In this document: positions 27,701 through 39,363 of the stretch, in pieces
Numbering within the stretch: the first letter of the stretch is position 1
Layout: each line of letters opens with the position of its first letter
Assembly: GCF_026745355.1 (NCBI RefSeq)
Contig: NC_079202.1
Coordinates: forward strand, 39,888,543 to 39,952,542
Length of the DNA stretch: 64,000 bases
Direction: 5' to 3'
From: Beta vulgaris subsp. vulgaris
Taxonomy: Eukaryota > Streptophyta > Magnoliopsida > Caryophyllales > Amaranthaceae
Translations under genes and position numbers: made by a program
Notes under the pieces: generated by a model
The model's database searches: none
What the model saw: the letters and a program-made list of their open reading frames with translations, nothing else
Told to the model about the DNA's origin: nothing

Positions 27701-28945
27701 ATAAGGAATCGTATCGTGTAAGTTGTTTCGATATTGGATTCCCGATAAGGAATCATATCAGGTAAGTAATGAATGTTTATTCAGTATATGAATATGAATA
27801 TCGATATTGGTTTCCTGATAAGGAGGCATATCATGGTAAGTGATAACGTTAGATTCCCGATAAGGAATCATATCTTGTTGTGTGGATTCCTGATGAGGAA
27901 TCGTATCTCGTTATTGGATTCCCGATAAGGAATCATTATGATGAAAGTTGTTGTGTTATTTATTGCCTTTGTGTAGGACGTATAGGAGAATGATTGATAG
28001 AGTATGAAAACATAAGTTTGGATTTCTGATAAGAAATCAATTAAAGGAAGTAAAGTTATTATTTATATCAAAGTTGGTAAACCCATATTCCTTATAAGGA
28101 TGTGATATGTTGAAAGGTTAACTAATTAGTTTCTATATGAGATATGTATCTGTTACAAGATTGTTGGAAGTCAAGTTTATTGGGTTTACTGTTATGTGAA
28201 TGATGATGTAATAGAAAAGAAACATCAGATAAAGTGTATAAGTATGTTGTCAACATGAGTTGATGTGATGCATGTTATGACAATGTGATTATGTTGACTC
28301 TGAATCGTTTTCAATAAAAGCCACCAAAGCATGTGTTACTTTTATTACGGGTTTAGTACTCAGCTTTGCTGATGTGTGTATGTTGTTTTGTCATTTCTGT
28401 GGCCTGTCACTTGGTGGGTGGCAGTATTTTATATGTTTCAGGTTGAAGCCGTGAGTTATTCTTTTGCAAGTTGAAGGGATACGAGATGGTGCAGTATTAT
28501 ATTTGTTATTGAAGTGAGGACGCTCCACTTGTAATAGTTAATCGTTTATTTTCTATAATCATTTCTTCATTAAGAATCGTAGCTAGTGCTCCTGATTCTC
28601 TGTTGGTTGTTGCTCCGTGAAAGCGTTGAGGTTGTTCAACTTTGGGATTTGGAAATATTTTATAAATTGAAATTGTAACATGTTCATATTATTTTTCGCT
28701 TTAGCGTTGTCCTATTTTCAAAGGAAATTCTGCCGGATTTTCTGTAGAAATTTATGGGAATAGAGTATAAGAATCAGAGCGTAGTTGCAATAGTTAATTA
28801 ATTTGAATAGAGTTGGGAATTGAGTTCCACATTCTCCGATGTAGTTCGGTGAGTGTGATGGTAATAGTTCGGGTTGTCTCGACCAGAGTCTCTTTCGCTG
28901 TGCTTAATCCTCTGTAAGCTGGTCGGGAGAATTCGGGCTGTTACA
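24754..28945 (+). repeat. 3' LTR of non-coding element
   Basis: 4192 bp, nearly identical to the 5' LTR. Differences in the first half are mostly substitutions or microsatellite length. From about 27400 to 28600 they are dominated by loss of single bases relative to the 5' copy, for example GGACGGTATAGG against GGACGTATAGG and GAAGGGGATAC against GAAGGGATAC. The 152-codon frame at 24997-25455 is not conserved with its 5' counterpart. Confidence 0.92.
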
Positions 28946-28950
28946 GCTTT

Positions 28951-31900
28951 TGAGCTCACAAACCCCTTAGAAATGGTAAAAAAACAGTTCAGGCTTTTCA
29001 ATCGCTCAATTTTGAGGTCCGAGCTAGGAGTTAGTCCCAAATTACAATTTTGAGCCAAAAGGAGAAGGACTCTGACGGGAAAAATTGGGCTGCAAGGAAT
29101 TCAGCTTCTGAGCTCACGAACCCCTTAGATATGGTAAAAAAATCATGTCAGGCTTTGGAATCGCTCAATTCTGATGTCCGAGATAGGAGTTAGGCCCAAA
29201 TTACGATGTTGGGCCAAGATGAGCAGGAAACAAACACGAAAAATCGTACTTGAATGAATTCAGCTTCTGAGCTCACGAACCTTTTAGAAATGATAAAAAA
29301 ACAATTCAGGCTTGTGAATCGCTCAATTCTAATGTCCGAGCTAGGATTTAGGGCCAAATTACGATTTAGGGCCAAGATGAGCATGAAACGGATGTGAAAA
29401 ATCGTACTTCAACGAATTCAGCTTCTGAGCTCACGAACCCTTTAGAAATGATAAAAAACAATTCAGGCTTTTGAATCGCTCAATTCTAATGTCCGAGCTA
29501 GGAGTTAGGCCCAAATTACGATTTTGGGCCAAGATGAGCATAAACGGACGCGAAAAACTGGACTTCAACAAATTCAGCTTCTTAGCTCACGAACCCCTTA
29601 GAAATGGTAAAAAAAGATTTCAGACTTTTGAATCGCTCAATTTCGAGGTCGAGCTAGGAGTTAGTCCCAAATTACAATTTTGAGCCAAGATGAGAAGGAC
29701 ACTGACGCGAAAAATTGGGCTGCAAGGAATTCAGCTTCTGAGCTCACGAACCCCTTAGAAATGGTAAAAAAACATGTCAGGCTTTGGAATCACTCAATTC
29801 TGATGTCCGAGATAGGAGTTAGGCCCAAATTACGATGTTGGGCCAAGATGAGCAGGGAACAAACACGAAAAATCGTACTTGAATGAATTCAACTTCTGAG
29901 CTCACGAACCCCTAAGAAATGGGAAAAAAACCATTCAGGCTTTTGAATCGCTCAATTATGATGTCCGAGCTAGGAGTTAGGCCTAAATTACGATTTTGGG
30001 CCAAGCTGAGCATGAAACGGGCGCGAAAAATCGGATTTCAACGAATTCAGCGCCTGAGCTCACGAACCCCTTAGAAATGGGAAAAAAAACATCTCAAGCT
30101 TTGGAATCGCTCAATTCTAATGTCCGAGAAAGGAGTTAGGCCCAAATTACGATGTTGGGCCAAGATGAGCAGGAAACAGACACGAAAAATCGTACTTCAA
30201 CGAATTCAGCTTCTGAGCTCACGAACCCTTTAGAAATGATAAAAAATAATTCAGGCTTTTGAATCGCTCAATTCTAATGTCCGAGCTAGGTGTTAGGCCC
30301 AAATTACGATTTTGGGCCAAGATGAGCATGAAACGGACGCGAAAAATCAGACTTCAACGAATTCAGCTTTTGAGCTCACGAACCCCTAGAAATGGTAAAA
30401 AAACATTTCAGGCTTTTCAATCGCTCAATTTTGAGGTCCGAGCTAGGAGTTAGTCCAAATTACAATTTTGAGCCAAAATGAGGACTCTGACGAGAAAAAT
30501 TGGGCTGCAAGGAATTCAGCTTCTGAGCTCCAGAACCCCTTAGATATTGAAAAAAAAAACATGTCAGGCTTTGGAATCGCTCAATTCTGATGTCCGAGAT
30601 AGGAGTTAGGCCCAAATTACGAGGTTATGCCAAGATGAGCAGGAAAGAAACACGAAAAATCGTACTTGAAAAAATTCAACTTCTTAGCTTACGAACCTTT
30701 AGAAATGATAAAAAAAACAATTCAGGCTTTTGAATCGCTCAATTATGATGTCCGAGCTAGGAGTTAGGCCTAAATTACGATTTTGGGCCAAGTTGAGCAG
30801 AAACGACGCGAAAAATCGGACTTCAACGAATTCAGCTTCCGAGCTCACGAACCCCTTAGAAATGGTAAAAAAAACATGTCAAGCTTTGGAATCGCTCAAT
30901 TCTGATGTCCGAGAAAGGAGTTAGGCCCAAATTACGATGTTGGGCCAAGATGAGCAGGAAACAGACACCAAAAATCGTACTTCAACGAATTCAGCTTCTG
31001 AGCTCACGAACCCTTTAGAAATGATAAAAAACAATTCAGGCTTTTGAATCGCTCAATTCTAAGGTCCGAGCTAGGTGTTAGGCCCAAATTACGATTTTGG
31101 GCCAAGATGAGCATGAAACGGACGCGAAAAATCAGACTTCAACGAATTAAGTTTCTGAGCTCACGAACCCCATAGAAATGGTAAAAAAAAACATGTCAGG
31201 CTTTGGAATCGCTCAATTCTGATGTCCGAGATAGGAGTTAGGTCCAAATTATGATGTTCGGCCAAGATGAGTAGGAAACACACACGAAAAATCGTACTTC
31301 AACGAATTCAGCTTCTGAGCTCACGAACCCTTTAGAAATGATAAAAAATAATACAGCCTTTTGAATAGCTCAATTCTAATGTCCGAGCTAGGAGTTAGGC
31401 CCAAATTACGATTTTGGGCCAAGATGAGAATAAACGGACGCGAAAAACTGGACTTCAACAAATTCTGCTTCTTAGCTCACGAACCCCTTAGAAATGGTAA
31501 AAATAGATTTCAGACCTTTGAATCGCTCTATTTCGAGTCGAGCTAGGAGTTAGTCCCAAATTACAATTTTGAGCCAAGATGAGAAGGACACAGACGCGAA
31601 AAATTGGCTGCAAGGAATTCAGCTTCTGAGCTCACGAACCCTTAGAAATGGTAAAAAAACATGTCATGCTTTGGAATCGCTCAATTCTGATGCCCGAGAT
31701 AGGAGTTAGGCCCAAATTACGATGTTGGGCCAAGATGAGCAGAGAACAAACACGAAAAATCATACTTGAATGAATTCAGCTTCTGAGGTCACGAACCTTT
31801 TAGAAATGAGAAAAAAACAATTCAGGCTTGTGAATCGCTCGATTCTATTGTCCGACCTAAGATTTAGGCCCAAATTACGATTCTGGCCAAGATGAGCATG

Positions 31901-34281
31901 AAACGGACGCGAAAAATCGGACTTCAACGAATTCAGCTTTAGAGCTCACGAACCCCTAAGAAATGGTAAAAAAACCATTCAGGCTTTTGAATCGCTCAAT
32001 TCTGATGTCCGAGCTACGAGTTAGGCCCAAATTACGATTTTGGGCCAATATGAGCATGAAACAGACGCAAAAAATCGGACTTCAACGAATTCAGCTTCTG
32101 AGCTCACGAACCCCTTAGAAATGGTTAAAAAAACATGTCACTCTTTGGAATCGCTCAATTCTGATGTCCAAGATATGAGTTAGGCCCAAATTACGATGTT
32201 GGGCTAAGATGAGCAGGAAACAGACACGAAAAATCGTACTTGAATGAATTCAGCTTCTGAGCTCACGAACCTTTTAGAATATAAAAAAAACAATTCAGGC
32301 TTGTGAATCGCTCAATTCTAATGTCCGAGCTAGGATTTAGGCCCAAATTACAATTTTGGGCCAAGATGAGCATGAAACGGACGCGAAAAATTAGACTTTA
32401 ACGAATTCACCTTTTGAGCTCACGAACCCCTTAGAAATGGTAAAAAAACAATTCAGGCTTTGGAATCGCTCAATTCTAATGTCCGAGCTAGGATTTAGGC
32501 CCAAATTACGATTTTGGGCCAAGATGAGCATGAAACGGACGCGAAAAATTGGACTTCAACGAATTCAGCTTTTAAGCTCACGAACCCCTAAGAAATGGTA
32601 AAAAAAAACAATTCAGGCTTTTGAATCGCTCAATTATGATGTCCGAGCTAGGAGTTAGTCCCAAATTACAATTTTGAGCCAAAATGAGGACTCTGACGAG
32701 AAAAATTGGGCTGCAAGGAAGTCTGCTTCTGAGCTAAAGAACCCCTTAGATATGGTAAAAAAAACATGTCAGGCTTTGGAATCGCTCAATTCTGATGTCC
32801 GAGATAGGAGTTAGGCCCAAATTACGAGGTTATGCCAAGATGAGCAGGAAACAAACACGAAAAATCGTACTTGAATCAATTCAACTTCTTAACTTACGAA
32901 CCTTTTAGAAATGATAAAAAAAACAATTCAGGCTTTTGAATCGCTCAATTATGATGTCCGAGCTAGGAGTTAGGCCTAAATTACGATTTTGGGCCAAGCT
33001 GAGCATGAAACAGACGCGAAAAATCGGATTTCAATGAATTCAGCTTCTGAGCTCACAAACCCCTTAGAAATGGTAAAAAAAACATGTCAAGCTTTGGAAT
33101 CGCTCAATTCTGATGTCCGAGATAGGAGTTAGGCCCAAATTACGATGTTGGGCCAAGATGAGCAGGAAACAGACACGAAAAATCGTACTTCAACGAATTC
33201 ACCTTTCGAGCTCACAAACCCTTTAGAAATGATAAAAAAACAATTCAGGCTTTTGAATCGCTCAATTCTGATGTCCGAGCTAGGAGTTAGGCCCAAATTA
33301 CGATTTTGGGCCAAGATGAGCATGAAACGGACGCGAAAAATCAGACTTCAACGAATTAGTTTATGAGCTCACGAACCCCATAGAAATGGTAAAAAAAAAA
33401 ACATGTCAGGCTTTGGAATCGCTCAATTCTGATGTCCGAGATAGGAGTTAGGTCCAAATTACGATGTTCGGCCAAGATGAGTAGGAAACACACACGAAAA
33501 ATCGTACTTCAACGAATTCAGCTTCTGAGCTCACGAACCCTTTAGAAATGATAAAAAACAATTCAGGCTTTTGAATAGCTCAATTCTAATGTCCGAGCTA
33601 GAAGTTAGGCCCAAATTACGATTTTGGGCCAAGATGAGCATAAACGGACGCGAAAAACTGGACTTCAACATATTCAGCTTCTTAGCTCACGAACCCCTTA
33701 GAAATGGTAAAAATAGATTTCAGACTTTTGAATCGCTCTATTTCGAGGTCGGAGCTAGGAGTTAGTCCAAAATTACAATTTTGAGCCAAGATGAGAAGGA
33801 CACTGACGCGAAAAATTAGGCTGCAAGGAATTTTGCTTCTGAGCTGACGAAGCGCTTAGAAATGGTGAAAAAAACATGTCAGGCTTTGGAATCGCTCAAT
33901 TTTGATGTCCGAGATAGGAGTTAGGCCCAAATTACGATGTTGGGCCAAGATGAGCAGGGAACAAACACGAAAAATCGTACTTGAATGAATTCAGCTTCTG
34001 AGCTCACGAACCTTTTAGAAATGATAAAAAAAACAATTCAGGCTTGTGAATCGCTCAATTCTATTGTCCGAGCTAAGATTTAGGCCCAAATTACGATTCT
34101 GGCCAAGATGAGCATGAAACGGACGCGAAAAAAATCGGACTTCAACGAATTCAGCTTTAGAGCTCACGAATCCCTAAGAAATGGTAAAAAAAAAACCATT
34201 CAGGCTTTTGAATCGCTCAATTCTGATGTCCGAGCTACGAGTTAGGCCCAAATTACGATTTTGGGCCAATATGAGCATTTG
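28951..34281. repeat. 158-bp satellite, block 4 (about 34 copies)
   Basis: Last block of the array before the assembly gap. Monomer order C-B-A-B-A-B-A-C-B-A-A occurs at about 30450-32100 and again at about 32655-34280. Shared private variants occur at a spacing of 2205-2216 bp: GAGGTTATGCC at 30621 and 32826, and ACGATTCTGG at 31877 and 34093. This is a higher-order repeat of about 14 monomers. The last few bases before the gap (after GAGCAT, about 34276) no longer match the monomer. Confidence 0.96.
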
Positions 34282-34779
34282 NNNNNNNNNNNNNNNNNNN
34301 NNNNNNNNNNNNNNNNNNNNNNNNNNNNNNNNNNNNNNNNNNNNNNNNNNNNNNNNNNNNNNNNNNNNNNNNNNNNNNNNNNNNNNNNNNNNNNNNNNNN
34401 NNNNNNNNNNNNNNNNNNNNNNNNNNNNNNNNNNNNNNNNNNNNNNNNNNNNNNNNNNNNNNNNNNNNNNNNNNNNNNNNNNNNNNNNNNNNNNNNNNNN
34501 NNNNNNNNNNNNNNNNNNNNNNNNNNNNNNNNNNNNNNNNNNNNNNNNNNNNNNNNNNNNNNNNNNNNNNNNNNNNNNNNNNNNNNNNNNNNNNNNNNNN
34601 NNNNNNNNNNNNNNNNNNNNNNNNNNNNNNNNNNNNNNNNNNNNNNNNNNNNNNNNNNNNNNNNNNNNNNNNNNNNNNNNNNNNNNNNNNNNNNNNNNNN
34701 NNNNNNNNNNNNNNNNNNNNNNNNNNNNNNNNNNNNNNNNNNNNNNNNNNNNNNNNNNNNNNNNNNNNNNNNNNNNNNN
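34282..34779. other. Assembly gap (498 N)
   Basis: A run of N joins satellite DNA on the left to an unrelated LTR on the right. The true array edge and the missing end of that LTR lie here or were collapsed. Apparent open frames spanning the gap are meaningless. Confidence 0.99.
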
Positions 34780-36319
34780 ATACCGTACTCAGTACGAGGC
34801 ACAATATTCATAAGCAACCGACCGTACTCACTACGAGGTACAAATAATCATAAGCAACCGACCGTACTCACTACGAGGTACAAATTATCATAAGCAACCG
34901 ATCGTACTCACTACGAGGTACAAACTATCATAAGCAACAATTGCGGTCAACGTTGCAAACAAATGCAACAAATGCGGTCCACAAGCTCAAACATAACAGA
35001 CCATACCGCCTGTGAGTAGATAGACTCATTGGACCATACCGCCCAAGGCCTACGTTGCATATTCGAGGAACCATACCGCCCTTTTCGAATAGCCAGCATA
35101 TTCGAGGAACCATACCGCCCTTTTCGAATAGCTAAATTCTACGGATCATACCACCCGTAGTGAACCAATGGACCATACCGCCCAAGGTTAAGTAACCAAA
35201 GCCTAGGACCATACCGCCCTTAGGTTAACGAGCATAAATTTCTAGGACCATGCCGCCCTTAGGATCATCGTACAAATTCCTAGAACCGTACCGTTCTTAG
35301 GATCAGCTAACAAAAATTCCTAGAACCATACCGTTCATAGGGTCAATCAAACACAAATTCCTAGGATCATCCCATTTCATAAGATCAATCAAACCCAACC
35401 AAATACGATGCATACACGACAAGGTACACACAAGATCCATCTATTCCAACATTCAATTGTATACACAACAAGGTATACAAGCAAATCAAATCCAACTAAC
35501 CAACAAGGTTCACACGTGAGAATACACAACAAAGCATAAGCCATCAACACACTCCAAACCAAATAACCATAGGCTTCCCAACAAAATAGGGCACATACCC
35601 TTATGTAACACTTAAGTCGACCAAACAATACTCAAACACCCTTAGTATACATATCTAAGACCACTCAAGCAAAGGTACACAAGTTGTAGACCAAAAGGAA
35701 ACAAAAACGCAACAGCACGACTCAAGAGGCAGACCCCTTGTCGCGAGGTGCGACGAGCATCGCGGGTCGCGACAGCCAGCCACCCACGCCTACTCCTTCG
35801 AGGCTAGCACCAGCCACCCACGCCTACTCCAACCTCAATGACACATCGACACACACGCCAAGCACTTCCACAAACATCCATACAAAGGTGGGTTAATGGG
35901 GAATTAAATAGGGAGTTACAAGAGACTCAAAGGTTAGCTTCATAAGCACGCACCAAAAATCTTCATCCTCCACAACATAATTGCTAATTTTTGGCAAGCA
36001 TGACACGCCACATGCAATGCAACATTTCATCAATCATCACCCAAGTCGGTCCAACAACATTACAAAAATGCTACGCGACAAAACCAGATTCTAAACCCCC
36101 AAATAAATAACGAAACTAATATAACCTTTAAAATAAATATCTAACAACTTAAAATAAATATATATAAATATATCACAACATATAAATATATATACACATT
36201 TTCATAACATGTTCCAAAATAATTCAAATGATAATTTATGTATTTTTATGAAAAGGAAAATATCATTTTAAAATAAACAAACACCAAAAATAAAGGGTTA
36301 AAATTACGGGGTGTTACAT
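34780..36319 (-). mobile_element. Partial LTR, minus strand, beside the gap
   Basis: The right edge reads GGGGTGTTACA, which on the minus strand is TGTAACACCCCGTAATTTT, a typical LTR start of plant Ty3 chromoviruses. The left end is lost in the gap. Inside are about four copies of a 39-40 bp repeat (CGTACTCACTACGAGGTAC, about 34780-34940), then a run of imperfect units containing ACCATACCGCCC (about 34999-35345), then a GC-rich stretch near 35720-35830. It belongs to a different family from the LTRs inside the satellite. No protein domain is visible. Confidence 0.65.
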
Positions 36320-36541
36320 AGCTTGCAACAAAATTTGAATTCGTGACCTCTTGCTATTATACATGACACAATTATCATCTCAACTAACTTTTAATCATGC
36401 TTTAAGTGTTCACATTATTATATTTGTACCTTTTAAATGTTGAGTTTTACTTAATATATTTTAGTGGGAATGGAAAAAAATGTATATCAAGTTCGAAAAC
36501 ATAATACTAACCCGGGGCAACGTCCGGGCCCAAATACTAGT
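36320..36541 (+). mobile_element. Possible Helitron 3' terminus
   Basis: At the right end a GC-rich stem-loop (CCCGG at 36511-36515 pairing with CCGGG at 36524-36528) is followed by a short spacer and CTAGT (36537-36541), then T. Helitrons end in a short hairpin followed by CTRRT and insert before T, so this fits a 3' end. The 5' end was not found and may have been lost to the adjacent LTR insertion, so the start given is only the limit of the adjoining unassigned sequence. From 36542 to 36725 I see nothing further. Confidence 0.35.
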
Positions 36542-36728
36542 TATTTGTACTTTCGTTACTAAATCATGAATAACTTATAAATGAACTATTTACCTTAATT
36601 GACAACCATTTATCTTTATATGGCCTTTTTCTCTCTATTTCTCCATAACTCTATTATCTCTTTTTGGGCCATAAATGGTGTTTAATGGTGGTCAATTAGG
36701 ACAAATGAATCAAGTTGAGATTCATTAC

Positions 36729-37897
36729 ACTTGTGGAAAAATGAAGAAGGGCTGCGTTGAAAAAGGCCTGTAGGGCTGCGCTTTTTGACAGCAGCCCTTT
36801 CAATAGCAGCCCTTCACTTTTTAAGTAGGGCTGCGCTAGACAAGCGCAACCCTTCACAAGGAAGGGTTGCGCTTTTTAGGTAAAAGAGCAGCCCTTCAAG
36901 CTTAGAAGGGTTGCGCTTCTTAGGTAAAAGCGCAGCCCTTCTAAGCTATAAGGGCTGCACTTTTACCTAAAAAGCGCAACCCTTACTACCAAAAAAAAAA
37001 AAAATTTCGACATTTTTTTACTATATCTCACACTTTCTGAATTTTAACATTTGCATTCAACCTTAAAGTAAACCATCCAAATCCAGAAGAGAAGAAATTA
37101 CAAAAGAGAAGAAATTATAGATTTACAATGCAACTAAACCCAAATATACAGAAGAGAAGAAATTATAGATCTACAATGCAACTAAACCCAAAACAAAAAA
37201 AAGAACGAAACGAAAAGGAACAAAAACTAATATATAGAATAGAAGAAATTATAGATCTGAAAATACAAGAACATTAATCAAAACAAAGATTAAGAAATTA
37301 TAGATCTGAAAATACAAGAACTACCTCCAAACATTAACCTAATAATGTTTAAATACATAAAACAAAACCCTAATACATAATTAAGGAAAAAAAATTCGAA
37401 AATAATTAAAATGCCTATTTGGAGCCTTAAACAAACTCGGATGGCTTAAAAAGCCTAAACATCACAGCATAGCAGTGAGTTTGACTCGTTGGGCCGTTCC
37501 GCTTCCGAAAAGGTATCACAATAGGCAATCGGACTCCGTCGGCATGATTAGTGCAAATCATTTCAAGCTTTTTGTCGCAACTTTTTTGGGAGTTTTTGAG
37601 AGAGAAGAGAGGATGAGAGAGAAGGAGGAAAGGGAGGAGGGACGTGAGAGAAGGAGGAAAAGGGAGGAGGGACGTGAGAGAGGAGAGAGAATGAGGGATA
37701 ATATATTTGACGAAGCCCGCTTAATATTTGATGCCCGCGAGTTTTTTATTTCAAATTTTTTTAAGAAGGGAAAGCGCAGCCTTACATAACAGAAGGGCTG
37801 CGCTTTTTTAAAAAGCGCAGCCCTTCACTTAGTAGGGTTGCGCTTTTGGAAAAAGCCCAACCCTTCCTACGCAACCCTTCCTTTTTTTCCCCTAGTG
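36729..37897. mobile_element. Non-autonomous CACTA element, 1.17 kb
   Basis: The left end CACTTGTGGAAAAATGAAG (36729) and the reverse complement of the right end, CACTAGGGGAAAAAAAGG (to 37897), form matching terminal inverted repeats. Both continue into AAGGG(C/T)TGCG. A 3-bp duplication TTA flanks the element (36726-36728 and 37898-37900), as expected for CACTA (En/Spm) transposons. Subterminal zones (about 36755-36985 and 37765-37880) are packed with direct and inverted copies of AAGGGCTGCGCTTTT and its complement, the usual kind of transposase-binding array. The interior is AT-rich and carries no transposase. The 104-codon frame at 37475-37789 encodes low-complexity Arg/Glu sequence and is not a gene. 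Confidence 0.88.
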
Positions 37898-37900
37898 TTA

Positions 37901-38498
37901 GGGTTACGTAACGGAATATTAATTAGGGATCATTGACTTAAAAAATTACAATATTAGTTACTAAAGGCATATGACGAATTCATAGGAAAGTGGGGGTATA
38001 TAGTGAATTCGGAAAGATTGGAGGGTATTTGGTGAACAAATAATTATTGGGGTTATGTTGTTAAAAAATCGTAGAAATAATAACAAAATAATATTATTAC
38101 GATATTTTTCAAGAAGGATCTAATGGTATAATTTTTATAATTTCTTTTTGTATATTATAAGAGATATTTGTAGTCAAAACAAACTTTCATAAAGCGTGAA
38201 TGCATTATATTTTGAAAAAAATAGAGTATTTGCCAAAATACGAGTTCATTCATCATACACCTGGGTGTACCATATGCATGGTACATCCAAGACCAATTTT
38301 TGCTCATTTAGAACTATTTTTTTAGTACATTTTCTCATTTGGATGATTTTAAATGAGCAAGGAGCAAAAAATATCCTTGGACTCTTGGTGTACCATGCTG
38401 ACAATACACCAAAGTGTATAATAAAACATGTACCAAAATACATGCCAACTAAAAGTCTAGTGAGTTTTTTCTTTAAAAAAAACAATCTAGTGTGATTG
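37901..38498. other. Intergenic, unassigned
   Basis: AT-rich sequence with repeated GGTGTACCAT and ATGGTACATCC motifs (about 38262-38290 and 38389-38400) that look transposon-derived, but I cannot assign a family or boundaries. The 99- and 89-codon frames on opposite strands overlap and match nothing I recognise. Confidence 0.4.
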
Positions 38499-38899
38499 CA
38501 ATTGTAATCCCCCATAATTTTATGAATTTTATAAATATATTTTAAAGTATATTTGTATATATTTTAGTTTTTAATAATTAATTTCTTAAAGTGCTGACTA
38601 TTTTTAAAGTCAAAGGATTATTTAATATTTTAAATAATCAAATATTTTATTGAATCATACTTTGGAAGTTATTTTATATTTTAATTAGTTGAGTTGAACT
38701 ACAAAGATTTTAATATTGGGTAGAAGAGCCCAAACCTCCATAACTTTTATATGATCACCTTTCATTGAAATAACCCATTAAGCCCAATTCTCTTTTTGAC
38801 CACTAATGGAAGAACCTATAAATACTCCCCACATGAACAAATTTGCCACATTACACAAACACCCTATTTTCTCGCACACCTTTGGGATCATTCACCCCT

Positions 38900-39200
38900 C
38901 TTACGAGTAGCGTCCATCTCAAATCTATACTCAGCCAAATATGGCTAAGTACTAGAAGGCACCCACTCGGACAGTTTGGGGCTCACTATCCCCTCATCCG
39001 AGTAGCGTCCCTCAAAAAACTATACTTAGCCAAATATGACCAAGTACTAGAAGGTACCCACTTGAACAACTTGGGGCTCATTGGTTCCTCATCCGAGTAG
39101 CGTCCCTCTCAAATTTATGCTCAGCCAAATATAGCCAAGTATTGGACGGTACCTCACTCGGATAGCTTGGAGCCTATTCGCCCTCTATCCGAGTAGTGTC
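38900..39200. repeat. 95-bp minisatellite, about 3 copies
   Basis: GAGTAG recurs at 38905, 39000, 39095 and 39191, giving 95-96 bp units containing CAGCCAAATATGGC and CTTGGGGCTCA. It is part of the non-coding 3' region of a Tat-type fragment, comparable with the minisatellites in the complete Tat element at 48294-59843. Confidence 0.85.
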
Positions 39201-39243
39201 CTGGTCGATCCGATTTGGTTATCCAACCAGCTCTCCTCCACGA

Positions 39244-39363
39244 AGTCACTCAGACTATGGAGAAGTCACTCGGACTCCTGCATAGCCATTCGGACTCCAG
39301 GGGAGTCACTCGGACTGCAGGAGAGCCGCTCGAACTCCGAGGAAAGCCATTCGGATTGAAGTG
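39244..39363. repeat. 20-bp minisatellite, 6 copies
   Basis: Six consecutive 20-bp units with core AG(T/C)CACTCGGACTCC, immediately downstream of the 95-bp repeats. Confidence 0.8.

Larger units (their letters stand above)
19999..28945 (+). mobile_element. Non-coding LTR element with giant LTRs
   Basis: A complete 8947-bp LTR element in satellite DNA, with the target duplication GCTTT at 19994-19998 and 28946-28950. The LTRs are 4188 and 4192 bp, begin TGTAACAGGCTTG and end GGGCTGTTACA. Only 567 bp lie between them, so LTRs make up about 94% of the element. The internal piece has a primer site TGGTATCAGAGC, as expected for initiator-methionine tRNA, and a purine-rich tract before the 3' LTR, but no gag or pol. 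It fits the LARD class of non-autonomous elements with an unusually small interior. The motif TCGAGGACGAAACTT just before the tract resembles the end of pol in plant Tekay/Del chromoviruses, suggesting (by inference) such a parent. High LTR similarity implies a fairly recent insertion. Confidence 0.92.

Noticed and set aside
1..34281. Calling the satellite the centromere
   Set aside because: Monomer length and higher-order structure fit, but there is no CENH3 evidence and subtelomeric or intercalary satellites look alike.
34181..34893. Four long frames across the N gap
   Set aside because: They are open only because N cannot encode a stop.
36320..36400. Possible second SINE on the minus strand
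   Set aside because: A weak box B-like GTGACCTCTT context, but no clear box A, tail or flanking duplication.
37475..37789. 104-codon Arg/Glu-rich frame
   Set aside because: Low-complexity GAGAGA sequence inside the CACTA element. No domain, and no homolog that I recognise.
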